DNA of 64,000 nucleotides, from the NCBI GenBank assembly GCA_025738555.1, contig JAOVFP010000021.1:2163118-2227117 (forward strand), written 5' to 3'. The stretch is from Cyathus striatus. Taxonomy: Eukaryota; Basidiomycota; Agaricomycetes; Agaricales; Nidulariaceae. Shown here one piece after another: positions 1 through 11,909 of this stretch. The first letter of the stretch is position 1, and the number at the start of each line of letters is the position of its first letter. The position numbers were made by a program, and so were the translations under genes. Under the pieces are notes generated by a model. It did not search any database and was not told where the DNA came from. It saw only the letters and a list, made by a program, of their open reading frames with translations.

Positions 1-1850
1 GGTTTGAAACTTTCAGTCTTGCTTAGTGTACTCAGGATCACTTACACAAGATCTAAGTGTGAGCGAAGTGGGGTTGTCTGGTACCTAACCAAGTGTATGT
101 GCACACAATGTGCCCAAGCAATTGTTTAGCTCAGTAGGAGCATTATAGTCAGCTGGTCTGAGGTAGAGATCAAACCCGGGACCTGCTGAATAATAGCAAG
201 CTATATATATCCTACTGTATTATTAGTCCTGCTGTATTTATAGAGTTAGAAAATGGTTATGAGAAGGTGAAAGGCCTGAGAAGACTGAATAGAAATAAAA
301 TATGATTATAATCATGAATATAATCTGAAGTTGAGTAAGGGATAAATTCATTGGAGTGTAAGTAAAGTAGATACAGGTTTTTATAAGAGAAAGACAGTAC
401 TTATAATACTTAACAAATTAATGTTTTACCTGTGGGATAGATGATAGCTTGCTGTTTGTGAGCATTTGAAGCTTTTGACGGTGGTAGACAGTGAAGGGAT
501 CAAGAGAAGCGGTGAAGAGAACAATAAGAAAGACATGCAATGCGTGAACCTCTAGTGATTTGATCATTAAATAGTGGCCACACGACTCCTTGTTTGCTGT
601 ACTTCATGAAATGTCGAGTTTTGTAGTGCAAGCGAAATGCCTGCTCTACAACTTATCATAGTCAAGTGCTCACATAATCAGCTCTTCGCAACATGTTCAT
701 TCTCACCCAACTCTTGCCTTCTCACCTTCTCCCTCAAATTCTCTCCATCATCAACACTCGTACACTGCCCCAATGCCACAATCACACAACAGGAACACTA
801 GAAAATTGGTATCCTGCTCTACCAAGTCCCACTGAATACCACAAAACAATTTACTGAAAACCATGTCTCCGCCCCATGTCTCCTTTCCCCAATTTTATTC
901 TTCAATTTTTCTTTTTATTCATTGGTATGCTATGTGTTTCACACTTTATGCTTTCCCTCAATAATAGTACAATCTCAATACTGTTAACTTCCATTTTATT
1001 CAACCATTCCTAGTTAAGTAATAGCTTTATTCTCATTTTCTATATAATCCATGTATATACTTCCTCCCAACTCAGTGAAAATGTTGATCCCACTTATAGT
1101 CTCTCTTTAAGAGTTTTTTATATTGTTGTTTTTTCATTCTCAGTCTCAGTATTATTCGCATTTCAAAGCTTTCTTCTCATCTCACTCTCCTCCACATTCA
1201 AACAATTACTAATCCCCCTCTTGACACCTTAGGACACCCAAGGTCAATTGGATGTTCACTGACTTGTGCAATTTTATTTCTTTGTTTAGGTGCCAACCCA
1301 CCCTTCTCTTTACACTCTATGTTGCAACATAAATATTAACACATACAGTAATGTCATGATCTGTTGGTCACATATTCAAATGAATATTTATGCATACACA
1401 TTGACAGTACATTACTCATTCATGTCTTCAATCACATAGGTTTATATATACTGAAAATGTGTGCTGCAGAAAATGCAGTCATGCTTACTTACTACCTTTT
1501 GACTTACAGATGTGTATTGTCATACATGATGCATGAGGGTACATGGCAATGTATCACTTACCCTCCTGGTTCAAATAGGCTGCAAATGTATTAGTGCTAA
1601 ATAAAATGATCTTCTTCAACCAAGGTAATTATTTCTTAAGCGCACTGTGAGCACACATATGTACTTGGTTGGGTACCAGACAACCATGCTTCACTCACAC
1701 TTTAGATCTTGTGTATGTGATCCTGAGTACACTAAGTGAAACTGAAGATCTGAAACCGATATTGTCATATCTAACCAAGATGCCACAGTGCCAGACATCT
1801 GAGCCCAATTATATTTGATGTGTTTGAGTGTGGTCATTAGACTTTCCATA
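1..1850. mobile_element. X1: TIR DNA transposon, left end cut by the window edge
   Basis: Bases 1-120 match the reverse complement of about 1632-1760 along their length, with point differences. The right arm continues to 1850, where it ends ...GACTTTCCATA. The same terminus is seen at 42621 and at 56401/57845. The outer left terminus therefore lies upstream of the window. No transposase ORF is visible inside, so this looks non-autonomous. The inner part is AT-rich, with one tRNA-like segment at 121-235. Superfamily not identified. Confidence 0.8.
121..235 (+). repeat. tRNA-like (SINE-like) segment inside X1
   Basis: An A-box-like motif TAGCTCAGTAGG at 127-138 is followed about 30 bases later by a B-box-like GATCAAACC at 168-176, the layout of an internal pol III promoter. 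It does not fold into a complete tRNA by eye. The downstream part (cctgctgaat... then ctactgtattattag) recurs at about 42873-42935, so this is a dispersed module and not a unique tRNA gene. Confidence 0.5.
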
Positions 1851-1981
1851 CATTTGTGGGTCAAAAAGAGTGTAAATCAAATGTACATACTAGTGTTGTA
1901 TGGATGTGTCATATTGTGAATGTGAGTGATGTTTCTAATCAGGATATGAAGTCAAATCTTGAAGAATAATATTTATACTTC

Positions 1982-2880
1982 ATGCTCAACCATGTGCATG
2001 CACGCTCATGTTCACACTCAAGGTGTGAATGTGGATTGAGCATGCATGCACATATCATGCTCAAGATTTTACTTCACACTCAGCTCAGGGTCAACATCTC
2101 ACACACAGGGTCCATACATTCATGCACAGGGTCTAAGTTTTCATGCTCAAGGTCATCAACTCACACTCAAGGTCTGTCAACTCATGCTCAAAGTCTTTAC
2201 TTCATGCTCACAGAAAAATTATATGTTACATTTATATTTTGGCTTCACTTACATGTGGGAGGAAAAGTAAGTTGCAAGTGTAATATTTGTGAGCATGAAT
2301 AAGAATACCAATCACACTCAGACATCGAGCATGAGTGTAATACTTGTGAGTATGAATAGGAATACCACACTCATGCTCAAGTTGAAGGACATTGAGCATG
2401 AGTGTAATACTTGTGAGTGTGAATAGGAATACTAATTATACTCATGCTCAAGTTGAATGCAAGTGTAATATTTGTGGGCATGAGTAAGAATACCAATCAT
2501 GCTCATGCTCAAGTTAAAGGACATTGAGTGTGAGTGTAATACTTGTGAGCATGAATAGGAATACTAATTATACTCATGCTCAAGTTGAATGCAAGTGTAA
2601 TATTTGTGAGCATGAGTAAGAATACCAATCATGCTCATGCTCAAGTTAAATACAAGTGTAATATTTGTGAGCATGAGTAAGAATACCAATCACACTCATG
2701 CTCAAGTTAAATACAAGTGTAATATTTGTGAGCATGAGTAAAAATGCCAATCATGCTCACACTCAAGTTAAAGGATATTAAGTGCAAGTGTAAATAAGTA
2801 TTATAAATGTGATGGGATACCTATCATGCTCATGCTCAGATCAAAGGGCATTGAGCATGAGTGTAAATATAATACTGATA
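1982..2880 (+). repeat. Degenerate minisatellite, about 60-70 bp period
   Basis: Around nine diverged copies of a block containing gagcatgagtaagaatacc, catgctcaagtt and gtgtaatatttgtgag follow one another from about 2260 to 2870. A shorter irregular run of gctca/cacactca words lies upstream. Block length alternates because some copies carry an extra 'ggacattgag' segment. Short ORFs crossing it are by-products of the repeat. Confidence 0.85.
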
Positions 2881-2924
2881 TGCAGTTATACTATGCAAAT
2901 ATGTGTGATAGGTAGTAATCTATC

Positions 2925-3165
2925 CTGTATTGCTCCCTGCTTTGTTGTGAATTTCCCTGCTTTGTCATTAAGCCCCCTTCCTTTGTTCTGAAGTTCCCTA
3001 TTTCACTGTAAAGCCCCATTCTTTGTTTTGAATTTCCCAAGGTCTCTGCTTCACTGTGAATCCCCCTGCCTTGTTCTGAATTTTCCTGCTTCGTTGTAAA
3101 GCTTCCTGTAATTTTCTGAGCCCCCTGCTTCATTATAAAGTTCCCCTGTTTCTACTGTTCAATAT
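2925..3165 (+). repeat. Degenerate tandem repeat, about 20 bp period
   Basis: Repeated cccctgctttgttgtgaatt-like words, with variants cctgcttcattataaag and ccttgttctgaatt, run for about 240 bp with heavy drift. No coding function is supported. Confidence 0.7.
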
Positions 3166-3214
3166 ATACCATTCTCTAGCTCTATAAATTTTTTAACTGT
3201 TAGTCTGAATTACT

Positions 3215-3350
3215 GCTACACTCTCTGAGTCATTTTTTCAACTTGTAGATCATATGTACACTCTCTGAATCATTTATATACACTCTAAGTCATATCTAAA
3301 CACTCTGGATCATTGGTATACATTTTAAATCAATATACACTCATAAAGAA
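3215..3350 (+). repeat. Short tandem repeat, about 21 bp period
   Basis: Five to six copies of acactctctgaatcattt with A/T-rich spacers. Confidence 0.65.
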
Positions 3351-3489
3351 GACAATAACAATGAAATATATATAAAACCCACTGGTGTTCTTCAATTATT
3401 ACATTACAGTGCTTAGTATATACCAAATTGTAGTAAAAACATGCTTTACTATGCCAATTATTCAGTATGTAGTTGATATATGACAGCCA

Positions 3490-3625
3490 GTTGGCTCACG
3501 CTCATATAAGGATTATTCACGCTCATGTATAGAATATTCACGCTCACATGTAGAATATTCACGCACAGGGTCGAATTTTCACGCTCAATAGGTGAGTGTG
3601 CACGCTCAACTCACACTCACTTTTG
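3490..3625 (+). repeat. Short tandem repeat, about 20 bp period
   Basis: Copies of attcacgctcatgtagaa run into a cluster of cacgctcaactcacactcac words. The core 'cgctca' resembles the 2-kb minisatellite and may share its origin. Confidence 0.6.
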
Positions 3626-4474
3626 TGCGTGCCCGGAATTTTCTTGCTGCCCCTCAGCAGCCACTTTAAGAGATATGCTGAGCACATGCTGTCTATTACT
3701 TCTGCGAACTCATATCTACTGCCGTAATGCTGGAAGTTGTATTCTGTAAGATACTTAAGAGAAGTTGTGAGTTATTATAACGGTCACGCTTGGCCGTCTA
3801 CCATTTAGATCATGCGTATTTCGTTATATACATCTGAATGATAACAATATTATCCTATGTCTTGAGATTGTTGATTTTGGCGGGCGCTTGCCATCCCCCA
3901 CCAACCCTAGTTCTTTGCTTAATTTCAGATACATGTGAGCGGCATCTGAATATGGAATACACTTGGAATACACACATTGAATTGCAATCTTATCAACGAG
4001 TAACTTCAAATTTCTGTCTCGTGTGCATAAAATTTTATATATATCGGTAGGATTCAGTACTTTGAAGTCAAGTTATCTTTTCCCCTACGAAACGATATGG
4101 CTGGCAAGTTTTTACATACGTCTCACAGCTGATTCAGATATGATTGAAAATAGGTACGAATGAGAGCAGTGTAATGCAACACTATCACCCTACGGATCAA
4201 TTTAAATAAAGCACCACGCTCCCCACACACGGTGAACTTCAGAAACCGATTCCGGCCCCCGGGCTTTTATGTAGTAGCCTGACGTTTCAGACTGTACATT
4301 TATACATGTCTTTTATTTCAGATCTGCTAGAGCAAGTAAGTATCAAGAAAAGCATCTCATACAAAATATATATGAACAATGCGCAGCAGAATTGGACAAG
4401 AATTATTAAGTCGGGATGTACTTCATCAAAGACAAGTTAATGCTTCTATATCATTGAAGGGCGTAAAATGACAC
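3626..4474. other. Intergenic, no supported gene
   Basis: Only short ORFs in several frames. No splice-linked coding exons, tRNA or repeat recognised. Confidence 0.5.
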
Positions 4475-4546
4475 GTCTCGATAGCTCAGTGGTAGAGCAT
4501 GGGATTGCAGATCCCAGGGTCAGGTGTTCGAACCACCTTCGGGACT
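4475..4546 (+). tRNA. tRNA-Cys (anticodon GCA)
   Basis: A complete 72-base cloverleaf can be drawn. The 7-bp acceptor stem is GTCTCGA/TCGGGAC with one T-G pair. The D arm is GCTC AGTGGTA GAGC. The anticodon stem is TGGGA/TCCCA with loop TTGCAGA, so the anticodon is GCA. The variable loop is 5 bases, the T arm is AGGTG TTCGAAC CACCT, and the discriminator is T. There is no intron. A TTTTT run at 4571-4575 can serve as the pol III terminator. Confidence 0.96.
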
Positions 4547-5227
4547 TAATAATTGGTTTAAGTGTCTTAATTTTTGCGCCGAACTAGTTGTGTCCCTCTG
4601 ACCTCACTATTCGTGACGCATAGCCAATCTTTGAGCATAATTATTAACTCCTTGAGCATAAGGAGTACAAGGTCGTGTTTTAAAGTCGTTATTGACACGG
4701 TTACGCTCGGAGCTATTACGGAGGTGAATTAGATGGTGGCCATCTTGCAAGTGAGGATTTGAGCTGTGGGTCATGTATGCATTTGGAAACTGTCAGTTAA
4801 TATTTAAGTCACTTAATACAGCATGTTCTTAATTATGTACCTGTAGTACTCTGGCTTATACGATAGCTGATGCGCAACGAGCAAGGATACAGATAATGTG
4901 TCAAAAATCGTCCGAGAGCCTCTAAGCAGCGGTGTCTGTGAGCATAGCCAAGAAGCTTATCCAGTAAAAAACTAGAGCTCCGAGCATCATGAAAAGGTCG
5001 AGTAAGTTAACATGCCAATGTTCATAGGTTCACTCGTACTACCGGCAATAGCCGCCGAGAGCAAAGGTTCCCCAGGCTCAAGCGAAGCTGAAAGCTGCCT
5101 AACCAGACATCACTAACATCATGGGGGTGGGTAATGGATAACCAGGTACGCACTCATCCATGTATACCAAACAACGACAACATACAAAAAGCATACACGT
5201 ATCACATCACAAGCAATACACACCCCA
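4547..5227. other. Intergenic between tRNA-Cys and the uS8 3' end
   Basis: No coding exon recognised. This segment should hold the 3' UTR and poly(A) site of the minus-strand uS8 gene. Confidence 0.5.
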
Positions 5228-6217
5228 CTAATAAACATACCCCAAAACCTTCCCACCAACATTCTTCCTACGCGCCTCCTCGTGGTCTAAAATACCCGAA
5301 GACGTAGTCTAAATCCTCACCCATCAGACATTTCACCTCCCCAAAAAACAAAAGAAAGAAGACTTACAAGAATCATAATCCCGAAACTCCTAGCAGGAAG
5401 CAATAAATTAACCCAGTTCTCAATCTGATTATGTTGGATATTGAACCGAGGAGAGATGACACCGCATTTATTCAGGCGGCCGTTGAGCTGGATTACGATT
5501 TTGCCGGAGCGGTGGTCGTCGATTAGTTCGAATTCGCCGATGTAGCCTTTGAGAGGGGGTTAGTATTGTATTGGGCGGATAGAGGGATGGGAAGGAGGAA
5601 AGAAGGGAAAGAGAGAAGAAGAAAGCGGAAAAGGGGGGGATAGCAAGGAGCGCGGGAAAGACGGGCGGGAACGGGTCAGGCGGTAGCGAAAGCAAGAACG
5701 GAGGAGGGATAGAAAACGGTCGGGAACGACAAGCAGGGACAAATGGGAAGCGAGACAGGTCGGGTAAAAGCGGGAACAAAGAAAGGCAGATAGTAGCGAC
5801 GTAGGTACGAAGATGTCGTCGTCACTGTGAACCCGTTCTCGTGGGTAATCAAGAAACGTGTTGTATGGTTACGGAAGATGTTCGATTTCTCGGAGCGTTA
5901 AGGCGTCGGCCGCGTGGAGGCGAATAGCGGAAGTCATAGTTATCATTCCGAAAGCAGACACAACACAGGGCAGCGTAACATAAAGAGAGGACGAAAAATG
6001 GAGAAGTAAAGAGAGACAGGAAGAGACATACCATGACGCTGCATGACACTCAAGAACTTCACAACGACTTTGCTGGAGGGGCGAATGAGCACTTGGCGCT
6101 TGCCACGACGCTCAGCGTTGACGATATTGTTAAGGCAGTCATTCTACCAACCCATCATCAGACCCACCCCACGAACAGCACAAACACAACACTCACAAGA
6201 ACAGAGATGCGGACCAT
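5228..6217 (-). CDS. RPS22: 40S ribosomal protein uS8 (S15a/Rps22), four exons
   Basis: Exons on the minus strand: 6217-6197, 6143-6032, 5546-5368 and 5308-5228. They splice to 393 bases and 130 residues, the usual eukaryotic uS8 length. Recognisable stretches are [69 protein letters not shown] and the C-terminus GKVLGYVY followed by TAG. All introns are GT-AG. The protein binds 18S rRNA in the small subunit. The start is fixed by the 21-base first exon, preceded by an A-rich context. Intron 2 is 485 bp, far longer than its neighbours, purine-rich on the plus strand and without a continued reading frame. No defect is seen, so this is an active housekeeping gene about 58 kb from the telomere. 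Confidence 0.95.
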
Positions 6218-8397
6218 CTTTCCTTATTTTAATGTCGAGTCGAGCTTGCAACGACTAACAGAGAAAGAACAAGAAAAGCAGCGAGCAAACGATGCCAGAG
6301 CCCAGTCTGAGTGTCGTGCTACGGAAAGCACGATTCAGGCAGGCTTTTGGAGAACAAGAGACATGATTTGGGATGCACAGGATGGTTGACAGATTCGTAT
6401 TTTTTCTTTTCGACGCAGCGACACTTTCGACATTGGAATCGAGTAATTACCTTTATTTTGGGGGTCTTGAGGATGAGCGAGACAGCGGCGGGGAGTGGGA
6501 CGGGGGTGCGTGCGAGCCGCCTGTCCATTGCGAAAACCGCTTGAGTTTGCCGCGTGGGAACTGTAAGTATAGTTGTTCGGAAATTGCCGGTTTGTTGAGT
6601 TAGTGTTTGTTTGTCACGGATAACTTATCCTTCGCTGTATACTGCAGGAAGCATATCGTCATTGTCACCGTCATTGCTTTTCAGAATGAATAGATGAAAC
6701 CCGAATATCAAACTTTCTCTCTATCCCCGGCTTAATCGAAGGTTCCAACACGAAGCTCCAGAGCGCACCGTGAATAGTTCATCATTGGTACGTTTTGCGC
6801 ATGTATCTGTTTCATGCTGTGAATTGATAGGCGCGATGAAAAGATAATATTGTTGGCAAAAACACACTAATGCACTATTCTTATTCTTAATATTAGCCCT
6901 TTAGGACACCTATAGGTATGAGACTCTATCTCGACAACGCGTTCTATTCTCAAAATACGTACCTGAGGCCTAATTGAATCGATCATTGCATCTCTCCCCG
7001 AGTTAAACCGTTCTCATCTTAGCGTCAGTCCTCGCAGTTCCATATTCTAATTTTGCAGGGAATTCTCTCTCTAAAATTCTACTGTGTATACGCCAAACCA
7101 CAATAACTCCAACTGCATGCTTTTCTGTCCTCTCATCGCCGCCCAAGTCTTTTGGAAAGGCGTTCACCATGGGAGTTTAACCGTTCTCATCTTAGCATTA
7201 GCCTCGCAGTCCCACATTCTAATTCGCCAGGAAATTCCCTCTCTAAAATTATACTGTGTATACGCACTGTGCAATCACAAGGTATCATCACACCAAACCA
7301 CATTGTCTTCAAATACTTGCCATTCTTTCCTTCCATTGCCGCTCGAGTCATTTGGATGGATTCTTATCACATATAATAGGTCAAGCACAAGAGATACCAT
7401 CATCTTCCGTAGCTTCCGTCCCGTCCCTTGTGGGGCGCGGCGGCGTATTGTCGTATCAGAGCTCCTCTCTTATTAAATCTTCTAAAATCTTTAAGCGTAT
7501 CAGTGGAACGTCTTGGATTTTTATTAAGTATATCCGGAGAATCCTTAACAAAATGTCGCAAATCATCCTAAACAATGTCGACAATCGTTCTTTTCGTATG
7601 CTCGGTATTCCGTCCTGACTACAACATCCCCTAAAGGAACAAATTTGGGATCCCATGCACCCCTGAGCACGCGCACAACCATCCCACGTCTGATATTCCT
7701 ATTATCTCCGTTCAAACATTCACAGAATATATTCACTTTTGACACAGGCGAGTCTCTTATTTCCTTTGCAAGCTTTCCTTCAAGTGAAAGTCGCCATTTT
7801 TCGCTATCATATCAACATGCGGACTTTGACTGGATCATTCAGCGGCCTTGCCTTTGATCAATCATCAATACATTATACTTGCCAATACCAACCAATACGT
7901 AACGGTGTGACCGTATGTAGCTATGTGGCTAAATGCAACGAGGTCGTAGCTGATTTTCGCTCCGTCGCAGAGGAAATATGGCAATTGTCAGAGTGGGCTC
8001 CAGTATATCCTGACGCAACGCCTGCACCCAGCCAAAAATACCCGAACCGATGACTGTTTCTATCATTAGCCACCAGTGTTAATGATATATCTGGTCAACT
8101 TCATCTGCGACACCATCAAAAACCTAGTTATTTCCGTTCATTTCCATCTTCTTCTCATGGTTCTAAGATTATCTACTAATCTGTCGCGCGCTTTCTTGCA
8201 AGATCGAGGTGTTGCGGATCAGACCCGATACATTTCTCCTTAATGGAACTTTGCTAGAGTCTTCAAAGTGCTAATAATACAACTACGGCATCACCGAGTA
8301 CCACACCAAGACATATCAGAACGAGATACCCGTCCGGACGTTTTCAGTGGTGTTCTGTGGGTATCAAGTTCAATCTTGAATTATCACTATTACACTC
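6218..8397. other. Long intergenic region with an internal duplication
   Basis: The first few hundred bases should contain the uS8 promoter. A diverged direct repeat occupies about 7001-7165 and 7172-7360, sharing gttaaaccgttctcatct, tctaaaattctactgtgtat and ccaaaccaca. No gene with linked exons was found. Confidence 0.6.
7001..7360 (+). repeat. Tandem duplication of about 170 bp, two diverged copies
   Basis: The two copies align from 'accgttctcatcttagc' through 'ctctctaaaattctactgtg' to 'catcgccgc' / 'cattgccgc'. The reading frame is not conserved between copies, so this is non-coding duplication. Confidence 0.75.
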
Positions 8398-9970
8398 ATG
8401 CCAGACAACTTTCAAACTATCGCATTGGCAATCATTGTCCTAACCTCGCTTTCAATATGGGGATTTCGGCGTCGCAAGTCATCTCATAGTCTACCCCCCG
8501 GCCCGAAAGGATATCCACTCATAGGGAACCTTTCTGATATGCCTCCAAATGCGAGCAAGTCCTGGCTCATATTCGCTGACTGGGGAAAGAAGTATGATAA
8601 GGGTATGCTCCAGTGTGTGCAGCCGCCTGCGCCCAACCAAGAATATCGGACACTTACTCATATTCGTTTGTCTTTGTAGGCGATACCTCCTCAGCTACGA
8701 TATTCGGCCAGACTATAGTAGTCTTGAACAGTATTAGCGCAGCGAATGACATGCTTGCAGCCAAGAGTTCTATCTACTCTGATCGTCCGCGTGAGTATCT
8801 CCAATTCATATGTTAGATAGTGTTTTTAGAAACTTATCCCCCATTGTAGGACTGGTGCTGACTGGCGAACTTGGAGGGTGGAACCAGGCTATTGGTGCTT
8901 CTCCTTACAATGACAGATGGAAGCAAGTTCGGAAGTTGTTTCACAGTGCGATCGGGACGCCTGCAGCTAACAAACGATTTGATCATTCCAAAGAGATCGA
9001 GGCTCGTCGATTGATTAAGAACATCTTGAGAAGTCCCGAGAAACTGAATGATCATTTGAGATTGTATGTTTTTGCTTCGGATGGGGAGCATTTTTTGAAG
9101 ACTTTATTTTCTCAGGACAGCCGGTGCGATCATGTCGCGTGACACGTATGGCTACGAAGTAGTAGACGAAGTGAATGACCCTATTATTGCCGTTGCTACC
9201 GAAGCACTCGACCAGTTCTCTCGTACTACGACGCCTCCGTATTACCTCGTGGAATATCTCCCATGGTGTACGTACTCATTGCGGAGATCCACACTGATAC
9301 TGACTATTTTTACAGTAAAGCATGTTCCGGCTTGGTTCCCTGGTGCATTCTTCAAGGGATATCAAATTTCTGAAACCCTTGAACGGATGGCGCAGATGCC
9401 TTATGACTACACGAAAGAAACATTAGCGAATTTTATGTTTCGCTCGGGGAAGGACCTGCTAATATATTCTCTTAATTTACTTAGGAAAAAGGAAAAGCGC
9501 CCGTTTCGTTTGTTTCAAGTTTGCTGGAAACTAACCCAGATGAAGAGATTATGATCAAATGGAGTGCAAAGAGTTTGTACTCTGGTGCTTCTGATACTGT
9601 ATGTACCTTTTTTACTCAAGTGGCGTACTCTCACAAGGAACTATGTATTCTAGAGCGTGTCCGCTATTTACGCGGCATACTTCGTTATGACTCTGCGCCC
9701 CAACATCGCCGAGCGGGCTCAGAATGAAATTGAATAATAACAGATATTTTATTGGCTCACGGTTGTTCTTGTGCGAATTTTGGCATGCGTTGATATTTCT
9801 TGCATGTTGTGCTATATTTATTCTGACAGATTCCCTGAGAAGAGAGCAAGAGATCGATACCATTTCTACTTGGCCATGCGGTGGAAGCTTTTAAATTTGA
9901 GAGCCTGTGTCATCAAATTTCCGTCCGTGGCTGTCAGTTTCTGGTTGATTTTTACAAGCAGCCCATGACC
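8398..9970 (+). pseudogene. Cytochrome P450, truncated after helix I
   Basis: A microsomal fungal P450 whose front half is readable. Exons 8398-8602, 8680-8790, 8850-9063, 9116-9267 and from 9316 give a hydrophobic N-terminal anchor, the proline hinge LPPGPKGYPLIGNL, SDRP, the helix-C WxxxR motif (DRWKQVRK), LKHVPAWFPGAFF and a helix-I region with SGASDT. Next comes VMTLRPNIAERAQNEIE and then a double stop TAATAA near 9735. A weak trace of the next region (RFPEKRARDRYHFYLAMRW) is out of frame near 9830-9890. ExxR, PERF and the heme-cysteine loop are missing. One intron near 9438-9484 has only a poor donor. The enzyme cannot bind heme and is a pseudogene. It matches the intact P450 1.9 kb downstream in intron layout and LPWLKxxPxWFPG, so it is probably a paralogue. 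Confidence 0.85.
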
Positions 9971-10122
9971 GAGGTAGATGTATCTTACAAAACTTCTATG
10001 ATAATCATATCATGAATCAACGCGCCTATTGAAGCACTTTTATTATTATCGCTGAACGTTAATTTGTGATAGTGAAGGTACTGCAGGGTATGCTCCCTCA
10101 TGCATCTCCATTAGTTGCGATA

Positions 10123-11384
10123 ATGTCTGACTCAATTCGGAAACTACCTTTTCAGTTTTCATCACATAAGATCTATATGTTCCTGAAACTTCACAATCAT
10201 CAACTAAGCATGGCTGCCATGACGCCAACCGGAGTCCATGCTAGTATCACAGAATTCTGTCGTACTGCAGTATCATTTCTATACACCTTATATCTCTTCA
10301 CGAAGAGTGACATACCGCTGGTTATAGTTCCTATGGTATACCTTAATGTTTTGTTCTTATCTTTCAGCTAGTGACAATGTCTTTTTACGTAGCTTACTGT
10401 TGCAGTGGTCTTGGCAGGTCCTGGAGACATATACACATTTTTAATTGCCTTTCTGTGGCTCGAATTGCATCTACTGGCATTTGAAGTACGTTCTCAATAC
10501 ATAGTATGGGTCATATCTTGACACCATATTTGAAGATTAAAAATCAACTTATCGGAGTGGATGAAGACAGAATTTGCAAGCCATACCGACCATTTCCTTC
10601 TGGTAGAATCACGCTATCCCAAGGAAATGCTCTATACTACAGCGTTGTAGCCGTTTGCTTTCTATTCAGTCTATTCCATGGGCTACTTCTTATAACATCT
10701 GTTTACTTCCTGGCCACCGTATCTTACAACGAGTTTGAATTGTCTGCCAATCCCATAGCGAAGAGTCCAATTGGGGGATTGGATATATGTGCTATTGCTG
10801 GGGACTACGTATATTCTTGGTGAATACAGCTTCATTTACATTCCACGCAAGATATTTACTCCTTTCTGGCAGGACAGCATGTATCCCTCAGTATGACTTC
10901 AGTGAAAGCTATCGTTGCCAGCGGTCTTATCTTCTCTCTAACTGTAAGTAATGATTACTACTTGATATGTACCACCCTCACGTATATATTACAGGGACAC
11001 GCACAAGACTTCAAAGATCGCAGCGGAGATGCTCTACTAGGACGAAGAACTATACCCATTGTTTTTTCCCAATTCACAGCACGTTGGTCATTGGTTCTTG
11101 CTATGTTTGGATTTACATGGGGGTTGATAGTTATCTGGGGCCCTCCAATGATTGTTTCAGTCATCTTCGTTCTGCTGTCGGCTATTTGCAGCTTCCAGTT
11201 TCTTAACGACCATACAGAAGTGTCAGATAGGAAATCATTTAAGTGGTACGAGGTAAGGCCAGTCTTCTTTTGGCTTGCTTTCATCTCAAATATTCCTCCT
11301 CCAATAGCTATGGTTGATCTGTGCTCATTTTCTTCCTTTATTTGAAAGGCTTGGATATACTTAAATGTGGACAAATATTTGTAA
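10123..11384 (+). CDS. UbiA-family prenyltransferase / terpene cyclase-like membrane protein
   Basis: Six exons (10123-10335, 10393-10485, 10536-10808, 10878-10943, 10995-11252, 11349-11384) splice to 939 bases and 312 residues. Every intron is GT-AG and phase 0. The first aspartate-rich region reads NQLIGVDEDRICKPYRPFPS and the second HAQDFKDRSGD, a clear DxxDxxxD. Several long hydrophobic helices follow each motif, as expected for a UbiA protein in the ER membrane. The family binds Mg-diphosphates and transfers or cyclises prenyl chains. In the first motif the usual N-D-x-x-D is N-Q-x-x-G, a change I associate with fungal UbiA-type terpene cyclases (Fma-TC, EriG). The exact activity is inference. 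The start could also be an in-frame ATG at 10090 or 10177. It lies between two P450s on the same strand, suggesting one pathway. Confidence 0.9.
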
Positions 11385-11909
11385 TTAGTGTAGGAGTCGT
11401 TGCAGTGTAATTGGTCTGGATAACGTTTTGAAGCTCTTAATAAATAACATGTGACTAAGACGGAAGTAATCAGCCGCATGCAGATACCATTTTGAACTTC
11501 AGACGGTGACGGGGATCTCACTCACATACGTCCGATAAAAAGATGAAATTGTTAAACATCCCAATCGGAAGTTACCATGCGACATCACGTATTGCTACTA
11601 CTTATCTCCCTCATCTCGCAAACTTGGCACATTAATCCCATCCCACGCTTACAAGTGGTATACTTCAACATCCGGATATACTTAGTGCGGACGTTTTTGA
11701 TCGAGACTACAATATCGCAAATAACAACCCACATCACCGTCAGACCTTAGATTGATTTTAACCCCATTCACAACAGAAAGATAACTACCCCGTAAATCCT
11801 TGAGATTTGAATACTTCTAATCTGAGTAATGCATAAATTTACGTTGATAGCGGGCGATAATAAAAGATGGGGTCTGATTTTACTCTCCCTTACTTCCTAT
11901 ACTTTTGAA
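11385..11909. promoter_or_regulatory. Intergenic segment upstream of the P450
   Basis: 525 bp between the UbiA stop and the P450 start, both genes on the plus strand. It must hold the UbiA terminator and P450 promoter. No specific element could be assigned by eye. An in-frame upstream ATG at 11829 would lengthen the P450 N-terminus by 27 residues. Confidence 0.4.

Noticed and set aside
5468..5779. 103-codon Pro/Phe-rich minus-strand ORF
   Set aside because: Read-through of uS8 exon 3 into the purine-rich long intron, in the wrong frame.
6033..6389. 118-codon plus-strand ORF
   Set aside because: Antisense shadow of uS8 exons 1-2; the minus strand encodes a full ribosomal protein.
10958..11521. 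187-codon minus-strand ORF
   Set aside because: Opposite strand of UbiA exons 5-6; no motif, and the plus strand carries the DxxDxxxD motif.
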